A stretch of 56,014 nt of DNA from Myxococcota bacterium (lineage in GTDB: Bacteria > Myxococcota_A > UBA9160 > UBA6930), in assembly GCA_028277885.1 (NCBI GenBank), contig JANQFK010000012.1, positions 1-56,014 on the forward strand, given 5' to 3'. A program made the translations under genes and the position numbers. Positions 22,948 through 30,967 of the stretch are shown piece by piece (the stretch's first letter is position 1; the number at the start of each line of letters is the position of its first letter). Under the pieces are notes generated by a model that saw nothing but the letters and a program-made list of their open reading frames with translations, was not told the DNA's origin and did not search any database.

Positions 22948-24462
22948 ATGCTGGCCCGGATCGAGCGGATCGGCAACGCGCTGCCCGACCCGACCACCCT
23001 GTTCCTGATCGGGGCGGTGGCGGTGATGCTCGCCTCCCAGCTCGCGGTGTCCCTCGACTGGAACGTCGAGAAGACCGTCTCCCGGGAGGGGCGGCTCGTG
23101 GCGGAGACGCTGCGCGCGAACAGCCTGCTCTCCTCGGACGGCGCCTACTGGGCGCTCTCCAGCCTGGTGGACAACTTCAAGAACTTCCCGCCCCTCGCCA
23201 TCGTGCTGGTGGGGATGCTGGGCATCGGCCTCGCCGATCGCACCGGCCTGCTGGGCGCCTTCCTGAAGGCGACGCTCCTCGCCGTCCCGCCGCAGCTGCT
23301 GACCCCGGCGGTCTTCTTCGTGGGCGTCCTCTCGTCCGTCGCCCTCGACGCGGGCTACGTGGTGCTGCCCCCGGTGGCGGCGGCGCTCTACGCCGCCGTG
23401 GGGCGCTCGCCGCTCGTCGGCCTGGCCGCGGTCTTCGCCGGCGTCTCGGCGGGGTTCAGCGCGAACCTCGTGGTGACCAGCCTCGATGCCATCCTGGCCG
23501 GCTTCTCGGCGGCCGGGGCCCACATCCTCGACGCCGACTACGAGGTGGCCGCCACCGCGAACCTCTGGTTCATGATCGTCTCGACGGGCCTGCTCACCGG
23601 CGTCGGCTGGGCCGTCACCCAGCTCGTGGTGGAGCCGCGCCTCGCCGCCAAGCCCGCCGAGGAGGGCGGCCCCGCCGCCGAGGTGGACCCCGAGGCGACG
23701 CGCCTCTCGGACGAGGAGCGGCGCGGCCTGCGCGTGGCGGGCGTCGCCGCCGCCGCGACCCTGGGCCTGTTCGCGGCCGCCGCCTGGACCCCGGGCGGGC
23801 CGCTCCAGGGCATGGACGGCCGCTTCCCGCGCTGGGTGGCCGCCATCATCCCGCTCATCTTCGTGGGGTTCTTCGTGCCGGGCCTCGCCTACGGGATCGC
23901 GACCCGCGGCATCCGCAGCGACCGCGACGTGGCCCGGGTGCTCGGCGAGACCATGAGCGCCATGGGGCCCTACGTCGTGCTGGCGTTCTTCGCCGCCCAG
24001 TTCGTCGAGTACTTCCGCTACTCCGGCCTGGGCGAGATGTGCGCCATCGCGGGCGGCCAGGCCCTGGCCCGCGCCGCCCTGCCCGCCCCGGTGCTGATGG
24101 TCGCCTTCATCGGCGTGGTGGCGGTGGCGAACCTCTTCATCGGCTCCATGTCGGCCAAGTACGCCTTCTTCGCGCCGGTCTTCGTCCCCATGTTCATGCA
24201 GGTGGGAATCAGCCCGGAGCTCACCCAGGCCGCCTACCGGGTGGGCGACTCGGTCTCGAACGTGGTGACCCCGCTCAACCCCTACGTGGTCATCATCCTG
24301 GTCTTCATGCAGCGCTGGGTGCCGCGCGCCGGCATCGGCACCCTGGTCGCGCTGATGCTCCCCTACGCCGGCGCCTTCCTGCTCGCCTGGTGCACGCTGC
24401 TGGTCACCTGGATGACCCTGGGCTTCGACCTCGGCCCCGGCGGCCCCCTCACCTACCCCTGA
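22948..24462 (+). CDS. AbgT-family transporter
   Basis: Integral membrane protein of 504 aa with about 12 helices. It matches the AbgT (p-aminobenzoyl-glutamate / sulfonamide efflux) family: N-terminal IERIGNALPDPTTLFLIG, SSVALDAGYVVLPPVAAALY, AFFAAQFVEYF, and the C-terminal GDSVSNVVTPLNPYVVIIL. Members import p-aminobenzoyl-glutamate or export antimetabolites using ion gradients; direction and substrate are not deducible here. It starts at the ATG at 22948 and is followed by a REP arm 8 nt after the stop. Confidence 0.92.
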   Translation: MLARIERIGNALPDPTTLFLIGAVAVMLASQLAVSLDWNVEKTVSREGRLVAETLRANSLLSSDGAYWALSSLVDNFKNFPPLAIVLVGMLGIGLADRTGLLGAFLKATLLAVPPQLLTPAVFFVGVLSSVALDAGYVVLPPVAAALYAAVGRSPLVGLAAVFAGVSAGFSANLVVTSLDAILAGFSAAGAHILDADYEVAATANLWFMIVSTGLLTGVGWAVTQLVVEPRLAAKPAEEGGPAAEVDPEATRLSDEERRGLRVAGVAAAATLGLFAAAAWTPGGPLQGMDGRFPRWVAAIIPLIFVGFFVPGLAYGIATRGIRSDRDVARVLGETMSAMGPYVVLAFFAAQFVEYFRYSGLGEMCAIAGGQALARAALPAPVLMVAFIGVVAVANLFIGSMSAKYAFFAPVFVPMFMQVGISPELTQAAYRVGDSVSNVVTPLNPYVVIILVFMQRWVPRAGIGTLVALMLPYAGAFLLAWCTLLVTWMTLGFDLGPGGPLTYP

Positions 24463-24470
24463 GCAAGAGC

Positions 24471-24493
24471 GGGGACGTTCCTTCCCATTCTCA
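24471..24493 (+). repeat. REP arm, copy B left
   Basis: This is the 23-nt arm GGGGACGTTCCTT-CCC-ATTCTCA. It differs from copy A only within the three variable bases. It begins 8 nt after the AbgT-type stop codon. Confidence 0.8.
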
Positions 24494-24586
24494 CTTCCTC
24501 GCGGGGAAGGCCGGAAGCGCTCCCGGCTTCGCGCTCGGCTAGGGTCTCGGTGCAGACCCGCTCCGAGCGTCCCGCCGGAGCTGTCC

Positions 24587-25516
24587 TTGCCGCGTGGACC
24601 CCGCCTCGACGCGCCGGGATGCGTCCAGCACGTCATGCTGCGCGGCGTCGAGCGCCGCGACATCTTCCTCGACGACCGGGATCGCCGGGACCTGCTCGAT
24701 CGCCTGGAGCGGGTGCTTCCGGAAGCCCGGACCCGGTGCTTCGCGTGGGCGCTGATGCCGAACCACGTCCACCTCGTCCTCCAGACCGGTCCCGTGCCGC
24801 TCGCCCGGGCCATGGCCCGGATCGGCACCGGCTACGCGCAGGAGTTCAATCGACGGCACGACCGGGTCGGGCACCTGTTCCAGAACCGGTACAAGTCGAT
24901 CCTCGTGGGCGACGAGGAGCAGCTCCTCGCCGTCGTTCGCTACGTCCATCTCAACCCGGTGCGCGCGGGAATCGTCGGCGGCGTGGACGCGCTCGGCCAC
25001 TACCCGTGGACGGGCCACGCCGTTCTGCTCGGCCATCGCGAGGCCCCGTTCCAGGACACCTCGAGCATCCTGGCGCGGTTCGGACCCGGTGGTGCCTCGA
25101 GCCGCTCGGGCCTGCTCGCCTGGATGTGCGGGGAGCCCGAGTCGATTGCGAGCAAGGCGATGCCCACCGACTCCGCGAAGCCGGTTCCTTCGCCGGCCCC
25201 GCATCGGGCGCGAGCGGAGCTCGCGGAGCTGGTCGCCCAGGTCTGCAGGACGTGGGGCGTGTCCGAGTGGCAGCTGAGGTCGGGCTCGAAGGCTCGCCCG
25301 CTCACGGACGCCCGAGCCGCGATCGTCCAGCTCGCTTGTCGGGAGCTGGGTTGCTCGGGGGCGGAGGTGGGCCGTGAGCTCGGCCTCTCGAGCGCCGCGG
25401 TGAGTCGGCTCCGCTGGCGACGCCTCGCATCTCCGGATCGGCAGGCCGCCGCCCGCGGGGAAGAAAGTGAGAATCTCAAGGAACGTCCCCTAGACTCCCC
25501 TAGACTCGCGCGATGA
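24587..25516 (+). CDS. REP-associated tyrosine transposase (RAYT, Y1_Tnp)
   Basis: Protein of 309 aa. The N-terminal Y1/HUH nuclease domain starts MPRGPRLDAPGCVQHVMLRG, the usual RAYT pattern. It has the HUH motif MPNHVHLVL (His60, His62), a candidate nucleophile Tyr102 in FQNRYKSIL, and RYVHLNPVRAG. The C-terminal ~100 residues look like a helix-turn-helix DNA-binding domain (GCSGAEVGRELGLSSAAVSRL). The start is TTG at 24587 with GGAG 6 nt upstream. The last ~15 residues are encoded by the right REP arm, and its TGA overlaps the ATG of the synthetase. RAYTs process REP single strands and are usually domesticated. Confidence 0.88.
   Translation: MPRGPRLDAPGCVQHVMLRGVERRDIFLDDRDRRDLLDRLERVLPEARTRCFAWALMPNHVHLVLQTGPVPLARAMARIGTGYAQEFNRRHDRVGHLFQNRYKSILVGDEEQLLAVVRYVHLNPVRAGIVGGVDALGHYPWTGHAVLLGHREAPFQDTSSILARFGPGGASSRSGLLAWMCGEPESIASKAMPTDSAKPVPSPAPHRARAELAELVAQVCRTWGVSEWQLRSGSKARPLTDARAAIVQLACRELGCSGAEVGRELGLSSAAVSRLRWRRLASPDRQAAARGEESENLKERPLDSPRLAR
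25468..25490 (-). repeat. REP arm, copy B right
   Basis: On the minus strand it reads GGGGACGTTCCTT-GAG-ATTCTCA. It lies inside the 3' end of the transposase gene. A short direct duplication, CCCCTAGACT twice (25487-25506), starts in its last bases. Confidence 0.8.
25501..25506 (+). promoter_or_regulatory. -10-like TAGACT before the acyl-CoA synthetase
   Basis: TAGACT ends 6 nt before the ATG at 25513. It is the second of two tandem copies (CCCCTAGACT twice) at the REP boundary. With no Shine-Dalgarno present, a leaderless transcript is likely. Confidence 0.5.
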
Positions 25517-27207
25517 CCTATGAGGAGGCGGTGGGGCGGCTCACGGGGGCGGGTGGGCCGTTCGAGATCCAGACCGAGCCGGTGCGGGGGCGGCCGCTTC
25601 GGAACTTCAAGAATCGCGAGAGGTCCCTGCGCGAGAAGGTCGCCAACGCAGGGCTTCGGGGTGATCTCGACTTCCTGGTCCAGGGCGAGCGGCGGATCTC
25701 CTACGGCGAGTTCGCCCGGCTGGTCTGGGGCGCCTCCCGGGGCCTCGCCGAGGAGCACGGCCTCGCCCCGGGCGACCGGCTCGCGGTGCTCGCCTTCAAC
25801 AGCCCGGACTGGCTGATCGCGCTCTTCGGCGCCGTCTCGGCGGGCGGCATCGGGGTCGGGCTCAACGGCTGGTGGTCCACCGAGGAGATCGAGTACGGGC
25901 TCACCGACTCCGGCAGCCGCTTCCTGGTGGTGGACGAGCGGCTCTGGCCGCGGGTCGAGCCGCTGGCCGCCAAGGTGGAGAGCCTCGAGAAGGTGTTCTT
26001 CGTGGGCGAGCACCCGCCGCCGGGCACCGTGCCCCTCGCCGAGATCCTCGCGCCCCGCGACGAGGCGCCCACGGTGGCGATCGACGAGGACGACCCCTTC
26101 GTGATCCTCTACACCTCGGGCACCACGGGCCGCTCCAAGGGCTGCATCACCACCCACCGGGGCACCATCACCCAGGTGGTGGGCATCCTGTTCGCCAACG
26201 TGGCCGGGGCGCTGGTGAGCGGCGGCAGCCCGCTCGCCGCCGGCAACGGCCAGATGGCGAACCTGATGACCTCGCCGCTGTTCCACGTGGGCGGCCTGCA
26301 CTCGGGCGTCTGCACGGCCATGACGGCCGGCGCGAAGCTGGTCTTCAACGAGGGCCGCTTCGACCCGGAGCCCGTGATGCGGCTGATCGAGACCGAGCGC
26401 ATCACCAACTGGGGCGCCATACCGACCATGCTGCACCGGGTGGTCCACCACGAGAAGGTCGGCAGCTACGACCTCTCCAGCCTGAGGTCGGTCTCCTTCG
26501 GCGGAGCCCCGACGCCGCCCGAGACCATCGAGCGGGCCCGCGAGGTGCTGCCCGTGGAGCCGAGCTTCGCCAACGCCTACGGGCTCACCGAGACCCACGG
26601 CGTCGCCACGGTGAACGCCGGCAAGGACCTGCTGGGCCGCAAGACCTCCATCGGGCGGCCCTTCCCCGTACTCGACATGAAGATCGTGGACGACTCCGGC
26701 GCGGAGCTGCCCGCGGGCGAGCTCGGCGAGATCTGGATCCAGGGCCCCACCGTCACGCCGGGCTACTGGAACCGCCCCGACGCCACCGCCGAGACCGTGG
26801 TGGACGGCTGGCTGCGCACCGGCGACCTCGGCACCCGCGACGCCGAGGGCTTCTTCTTCGCCGTGGACCGCGCCAAGGACATGATCCTGCGCGGCGGGGA
26901 GAACGTCTACTGCGTGGAGATCGAGAACTGCCTGGCCGACCACCCGGAGATCGACGAGGCCGCCATCGTGGGCGTGCCCGACCCGGAGCTCGGCGAGCGC
27001 GTGAAGGCCATCGTGCGCCGGGTGCCGGGCTCGCGCCTGGGCGAGGACGCCGTGCGCCGCCACGTGGCCGCGCACCTGGCCTCCTTCAAGGTGCCTGGGC
27101 AGGTGGAGTTCATCGCCGACCCCCTGCCTCGCAACCCGGCGGGCAAGATCCTGAAGAACGCGCTGCGCGGCGCCGGCAAGGTGCCCTTCGAACCCGGAGC
27201 CTTCTGA
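25513..27207 (+). CDS. AMP-dependent acyl-CoA synthetase/ligase
   Basis: Protein of 564 aa of the adenylate-forming (ANL) superfamily. It has the P-loop-like YTSGTTGRSKG at about residues 200-210, the A5 motif NAYGLTETHG, the A7/A8 region GWLRTGDLGTRDAEGFFF and RAKDMILRGGENVYCVEIE, and the C-terminal catalytic Lys region PRNPAGKILKN. It would activate a carboxylic acid through an acyl-AMP to the CoA thioester; chain-length preference is unknown. The start is the ATG at 25513, sharing ATGA with the transposase stop. It is followed 7 nt later by cstA. Confidence 0.93.
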   Translation: MTYEEAVGRLTGAGGPFEIQTEPVRGRPLRNFKNRERSLREKVANAGLRGDLDFLVQGERRISYGEFARLVWGASRGLAEEHGLAPGDRLAVLAFNSPDWLIALFGAVSAGGIGVGLNGWWSTEEIEYGLTDSGSRFLVVDERLWPRVEPLAAKVESLEKVFFVGEHPPPGTVPLAEILAPRDEAPTVAIDEDDPFVILYTSGTTGRSKGCITTHRGTITQVVGILFANVAGALVSGGSPLAAGNGQMANLMTSPLFHVGGLHSGVCTAMTAGAKLVFNEGRFDPEPVMRLIETERITNWGAIPTMLHRVVHHEKVGSYDLSSLRSVSFGGAPTPPETIERAREVLPVEPSFANAYGLTETHGVATVNAGKDLLGRKTSIGRPFPVLDMKIVDDSGAELPAGELGEIWIQGPTVTPGYWNRPDATAETVVDGWLRTGDLGTRDAEGFFFAVDRAKDMILRGGENVYCVEIENCLADHPEIDEAAIVGVPDPELGERVKAIVRRVPGSRLGEDAVRRHVAAHLASFKVPGQVEFIADPLPRNPAGKILKNALRGAGKVPFEPGAF

Positions 27208-27214
27208 GCCCGCG

Positions 27215-28897
27215 ATGAACGCCGCCGTCCTCGCGCTGTGCGTCTTCGCGATCTTCGCCCTGGGCTACCGCTTCTACGCGGGCTTCCTGGCCCGGCGCGT
27301 CTTCGCCCTGGCCGAGGACGAGCCCGTGCCCTCGCGAGAGCTCGAGGACGGCGTCGACTTCGTCCCGACCCGCAAGGACGTGCTCTGGGGCCACCACTTC
27401 ACCTCCATTGCCGGCGCCGCCCCCATCGTGGGCCCCGCCATCGCGGTGATCTGGGGCTGGCTGCCCGCCCTGCTGTGGGTGACGCTCGGCACGGTGATGA
27501 TGGGGGCCGTCCACGACTTCTCGGCCCTGGTGATCAGCCTGCGCCACCGCGGTCACTCCATCGGCGAGATCGCGGGCCGGGTGATCAGCCCCCGGGTGCG
27601 TGCCCTGTTCCTGCTCATCATCTCGTTCCTGATCTGGATCGTGCTGGCGGTGTTCGCCTTCATCATCGGAACGCTCTTCGTCTCGACCCCGGGCGCCATC
27701 TTCCCGATCAACGTCCAGATCGGGGTCGCCATGGGGCTGGGCTGGCTCGTCTACCGCCGGGGCGTCTCGATCCTCGCCCCCTCCCTGGTCGCCTACGCGC
27801 TGTTGCTGACGTCGATCTTCTACGGCAACGCCTTCGCCGAGGCGGTGCCGGCGGTGACGAAGATCTCCGTGAGCGGTTGGGTCTGGATCCTGCTGATCTA
27901 CTCCTTCGTCGCCTCGGTGCTGCCGGTCTGGCTGCTGCTCCAGCCGCGCGACTACCTGAACGCCCACCAGCTCATCACCGGCCTGGCGCTCCTCAGCCTC
28001 GGCCTGGTGGTGCTGCAGCCCGCGATCGTGGCGCCGGCCATCAACGCCAACCCCGAGGGCGCGCCGCCCATGATCCCGTTCCTCTTCATCACCATCGCGT
28101 GCGGCGCCATCTCGGGCTTCCACGGTCTGGTCTCCTCGGGCACCACGTCGAAGCAGGTGGGCTGCATGACCGACGCGCGTCCCATCGGCTACGGCGGGAT
28201 GCTGGGCGAGGGGAGCCTCGGGCTGCTGGCGGTGCTGGCCTCCACGGCGGGCTTCGCCAGCTTCGCGGACTGGTCGGGCCACTACGCGAGCTGGGGGGCG
28301 GCGAGCGGGCTGGGCGCGAAGCTCTCGGCCTTCGTGGACGGCGGCGCGCGCTTCATCGCCAGCCTGGGCATCCCCTTCGAGACCGGCCAGACCTTCATCG
28401 CCGTGATGGTGATCGCCTTCGCGGCCACCTCCCTCGACACCGGCGCCCGCATCCAGCGCCTGGTGATCTCGGAGCTGGCGCGCACCTACGGCATCCGCCC
28501 GCTCACGAACCGCTTCCTCGCCGGCGCGGTGGGGATCGCGGCCGCGCTGCTGCTGGCCGTCACCCAGGCGGGCGGCAAGGGCGGCCTCGCACTGTGGCCG
28601 CTCTTCGGCACCACCAACCAGCTGGTGGCCGGCGTCACCCTGCTGGTGGTCTCGATCTGGCTCCAGCGCAACGGCCGGCCCATCGTCTACACCCTGGTCC
28701 CGATGCTGCTCGTGGCCGGCGCCACCATCGCGGCGATGCTCGGCGAGGTGGCGAGCTACTGGCGCAACTTCGACGAGCAGTGGCTGCTCGCCACCAGCGG
28801 CAGCGTGATCCTGCTGGCGGACCTGTGGGTGGTGGGCGAGGGCCTGCGGCTGCTGCTGGGGTCCGACCGACCCGCCCCCTCCCCCGAGCCCGCCTGA
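27215..28897 (+). CDS. cstA: carbon starvation protein CstA (pyruvate/peptide transporter family)
   Basis: Integral membrane protein of 560 aa with many helices, in the CstA family. Clear family segments include an N-terminal LGYRFYAGFLARRVF, the DFVPTRKDVLWGHHFTSIAGAAP signature, HDFSALVISLRHRGHSIGE and SGTTSKQ. CstA-type proteins take up pyruvate or peptides during carbon limitation. The start is the ATG at 27215, only 7 nt after the acyl-CoA synthetase stop, so the pair is probably one operon. A REP palindrome lies 10 nt after its stop. Confidence 0.95.
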   Translation: MNAAVLALCVFAIFALGYRFYAGFLARRVFALAEDEPVPSRELEDGVDFVPTRKDVLWGHHFTSIAGAAPIVGPAIAVIWGWLPALLWVTLGTVMMGAVHDFSALVISLRHRGHSIGEIAGRVISPRVRALFLLIISFLIWIVLAVFAFIIGTLFVSTPGAIFPINVQIGVAMGLGWLVYRRGVSILAPSLVAYALLLTSIFYGNAFAEAVPAVTKISVSGWVWILLIYSFVASVLPVWLLLQPRDYLNAHQLITGLALLSLGLVVLQPAIVAPAINANPEGAPPMIPFLFITIACGAISGFHGLVSSGTTSKQVGCMTDARPIGYGGMLGEGSLGLLAVLASTAGFASFADWSGHYASWGAASGLGAKLSAFVDGGARFIASLGIPFETGQTFIAVMVIAFAATSLDTGARIQRLVISELARTYGIRPLTNRFLAGAVGIAAALLLAVTQAGGKGGLALWPLFGTTNQLVAGVTLLVVSIWLQRNGRPIVYTLVPMLLVAGATIAAMLGEVASYWRNFDEQWLLATSGSVILLADLWVVGEGLRLLLGSDRPAPSPEPA

Positions 28898-28907
28898 GAG
28901 GCCGAGG

Positions 28908-28973
28908 GGGGACGTTCCTTCCGATTCTCACATTCGTCCCCACGAGGAACCGAGAATCTCAAGGAACGTCCCC
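28908..28973. repeat. REP-like palindrome, copy C
   Basis: Left arm 28908-28930 is GGGGACGTTCCTT-CCG-ATTCTCA, and right arm 28951-28973 is its near-complement with the variable triplet CTC and one terminal mismatch. The spacer is 20 nt. It lies between the convergent cstA and hydrolase-like genes and includes the stop codon of the latter. Confidence 0.83.
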
Positions 28974-30371
28974 TCTGCGGAAGCGGGTGAGGGGGAGCGA
29001 GGAGGAGTCGGCGGCGGCGAGGAGGCTCGTGCGCAGGTGCGCGAGCACGCGGGCCTCGGCCTGGCCGCGGCGCGGCCACAGGTGGGAGCCGTCCACCCAG
29101 TGGAGCGGCGGGCCCTCCCAGTGGGCGTGGAGGGCGCGGACCTCGGCGGCGGGCACCCAGCGATCGGCGCGCGCGGCGACCAGCAGCCTCCCGGCGGCCG
29201 GCAGGTGCGGGGCGTGGCGAAGCGGTGCGCTGGGCGCCAGCACCCGGTCGAGGAGCCGCTCGTCGAGCCCGGCCTCCGCGGCGGCGAGGCGCTGGGGCTC
29301 GGGCCACACCCGGCGCAGGTGTCCGGAGGGCGAGACGATCGGGGCCGCGAGCACGGCGGCGACCAGGCGCGGGTCGATGGAGGCCAGGATCGCTGCGACG
29401 CTCGCGCCGGCGCCGACGCCCGCGATCCCCGCGGCCGGCGCGCCCTCGGCGCGCAGCCAGCCCAGCAGGCGGCGCAGGTCCCACACCGCCTGGGCGACGC
29501 CCGCGTTGGTGAGCCGCGGCTCCGCGCCGTAGAGCGCCGCGCCGAAGGGGCGCTCGGCGCGCGGGCCCTGGAGCGGCAGCGGAACCAGTGCGACGTCGAG
29601 GCCCAGGCGCTCGAGCCGCTCGGCGTCGAACAGCCGGGCCAGGACGCGCAGGGAGCCCAGGCGCTGGGGCGCGACGCAGACGAGGGTCGGCCGCGGAGCG
29701 CTTCCGGCGCGCCGCAGCCACGCGTGGGTGATGCGGTTCGCGGCGCGGCCGAGCCAGGCGTCGCGCAGCTCGGGATCGAAGGGCTCGAACTCGCTCGCGG
29801 CCGAGAGGTGCTCGCCGCGGCCGCCACCGGGCCAGGCGCAGGAGTCGAGGCGCGGCTTCTCGAGCCCGGGCGGGCGCGCGTGGGCGGCGCCGGGGTCCCG
29901 GCCCCAGCCGGCCCGCTCCTGGCGAGCGGCCGCCTCGCGCAGCGCCTCGACGAGACCCTCCAGGGAGAGGGAGGAGGCGCGCCCGACCAGACCCGCCCCC
30001 AGCAGGGCGAGCTCGTCCACCGCCACCGGAAGCCGCTCGGGCCGGGGCGCGTCCGGCTGCGGAGCATCCGCCGCGAGCACGCGGTCCACGCCGAGCCGCG
30101 CGCAGCCGAGCCCGAGCGCCACCGCGAGGCCGCCCCACAGGATCGGGCCCGCCAGCGCGAGCGCGATCCCGACCCCGGCCGTCGCCGCTCCCGCGCCGAG
30201 CAGCCAGCGGCCCGCGCGCAGCGGGCTCCCGGCCGGCCTCAGGGCGAGGAGCGCCAGCGCGACGGCCAGCGGCGAGACGAGGAGCGCGGCGACGGGTCCG
30301 GTCGCGACGGCACCGGCCGCCAGCGCGAGGGCGGCGGCGAGGGGAAGCGCGCGGCCGGCGGCCGGCTTCAT
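28959..30371 (-). CDS. membrane-anchored alpha/beta-hydrolase-like protein lacking the Ser elbow
   Basis: Protein of 470 aa. About residues 5-100 form three to four hydrophobic helices. The rest resembles an alpha/beta hydrolase (TLVCVAPQRLGSL, a helix, then GIAGVGAGASVAAI, AARADRWVP and GSHLWPRRG). The place of the GxSxG nucleophile reads GVGAG, so the catalytic Ser is missing while the Asp (ADRWVP) and His (GSHLW) positions remain. It may be a non-catalytic scaffold, or use Ser two residues later. The start is the ATG at 30371, overlapping the phosphatase stop by 4 nt. The last residues (RRGDVP) come from the REP right arm. Confidence 0.6.
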   Translation of the reverse strand: MKPAAGRALPLAAALALAAGAVATGPVAALLVSPLAVALALLALRPAGSPLRAGRWLLGAGAATAGVGIALALAGPILWGGLAVALGLGCARLGVDRVLAADAPQPDAPRPERLPVAVDELALLGAGLVGRASSLSLEGLVEALREAAARQERAGWGRDPGAAHARPPGLEKPRLDSCAWPGGGRGEHLSAASEFEPFDPELRDAWLGRAANRITHAWLRRAGSAPRPTLVCVAPQRLGSLRVLARLFDAERLERLGLDVALVPLPLQGPRAERPFGAALYGAEPRLTNAGVAQAVWDLRRLLGWLRAEGAPAAGIAGVGAGASVAAILASIDPRLVAAVLAAPIVSPSGHLRRVWPEPQRLAAAEAGLDERLLDRVLAPSAPLRHAPHLPAAGRLLVAARADRWVPAAEVRALHAHWEGPPLHWVDGSHLWPRRGQAEARVLAHLRTSLLAAADSSSLPLTRFRRGDVP

Positions 30372-30955
30372 CGGGCGACTCCGAGGGCGTCGCGCGCGCC
30401 GGCGGGACCCTCGGCGACGAGGCTCACGGGCAGCTCCAGGAAGTCGGCGTTGTCGAGACGCGCATCGGGAACCAGGCTGCGCAGGCAGCCCAGGTGGCTC
30501 ACCACGCCGAGGGGCCGGCCGTCGACGCGGGCGAGCAGGTCGCGCAGGGCCGCCGCCACCCGCACGCGCAGCTCGCCGCGGCTCTCGGCTCCGCCGGCGC
30601 GGAAGTCGACGTCGCCGCCACGCAGGCGCGCCAGCTCGGCGGGGTAGCGGCGCTCCACCTCCTCCCGGGTGAGCCCGCTCCAGGCTCCCGCGTCGAGCTC
30701 CTTCAGGCCCGGGACCGGCCGGGCCACCAGGCCGAGGCGCTCCCCGAGGATCTCCGCGGTCGCGCGGGCCCGCTCCAGCGGGCTCGTCGCGAGCAGGGCG
30801 AGGTCGCGCGCGGACGGGTGCGCGGAGAGACGCTCGGCGAGACGCTGCGCCTGCTCGCGCCCGCGGGCCGAGAGCGGCGGGTCCGCCTGGCCCTGCCAGC
30901 GCCCCGCGGCGTTCCAGGTGGACTCGGCGTGGCGCACGTAGAGGATGGCGGACAC
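30368..30955 (-). CDS. histidine phosphatase (phosphoglycerate mutase-like)
   Basis: Protein of 195 aa of the histidine phosphatase superfamily. The RHG motif is LYVRHAES with nucleophile His9. There is Arg/Glu in LKELDAGAWSGLTREEVERRYP, and a second His in VVSHLGCLRSL. It is a cytoplasmic acid-phosphatase-type fold used by cobalamin, sugar-phosphate and broad-specificity phosphatases; the substrate is unknown. The start is the GTG at 30955. It overlaps the hydrolase-like gene (ATGA) and is preceded by TAGTCT 6 nt upstream. Confidence 0.9.
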   Translation of the reverse strand: MSAILYVRHAESTWNAAGRWQGQADPPLSARGREQAQRLAERLSAHPSARDLALLATSPLERARATAEILGERLGLVARPVPGLKELDAGAWSGLTREEVERRYPAELARLRGGDVDFRAGGAESRGELRVRVAAALRDLLARVDGRPLGVVSHLGCLRSLVPDARLDNADFLELPVSLVAEGPAGARDALGVAR

Positions 30956-30961
30956 CGCCCC

Positions 30962-30967
30962 AGACTA
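30962..30967 (-). promoter_or_regulatory. -10-like TAGTCT before the histidine phosphatase
   Basis: On the minus strand TAGTCT is followed by 6 nt (GGGGCG) and then the GTG start at 30955. This leaderless spacing matches the acyl-CoA synthetase case. The hexamer also contains the stop codon of the upstream lipoprotein. Confidence 0.45.

Larger units (their letters stand above)
24471..25490 (+). mobile_element. REP-RAYT unit (REP arms flanking a Y1 transposase)
   Basis: The left REP arm 24471-24493 and the inverted right arm 25468-25490 enclose the transposase gene. Arms read GGGGACGTTCCTT, three variable bases (CCC left, GAG right), then ATTCTCA. They match the palindromes at 5747 and 28908. 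This is the architecture of REP-associated tyrosine transposases with their cognate repeats. The unit is inserted directly between the AbgT-type gene and the acyl-CoA synthetase start. Confidence 0.8.
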
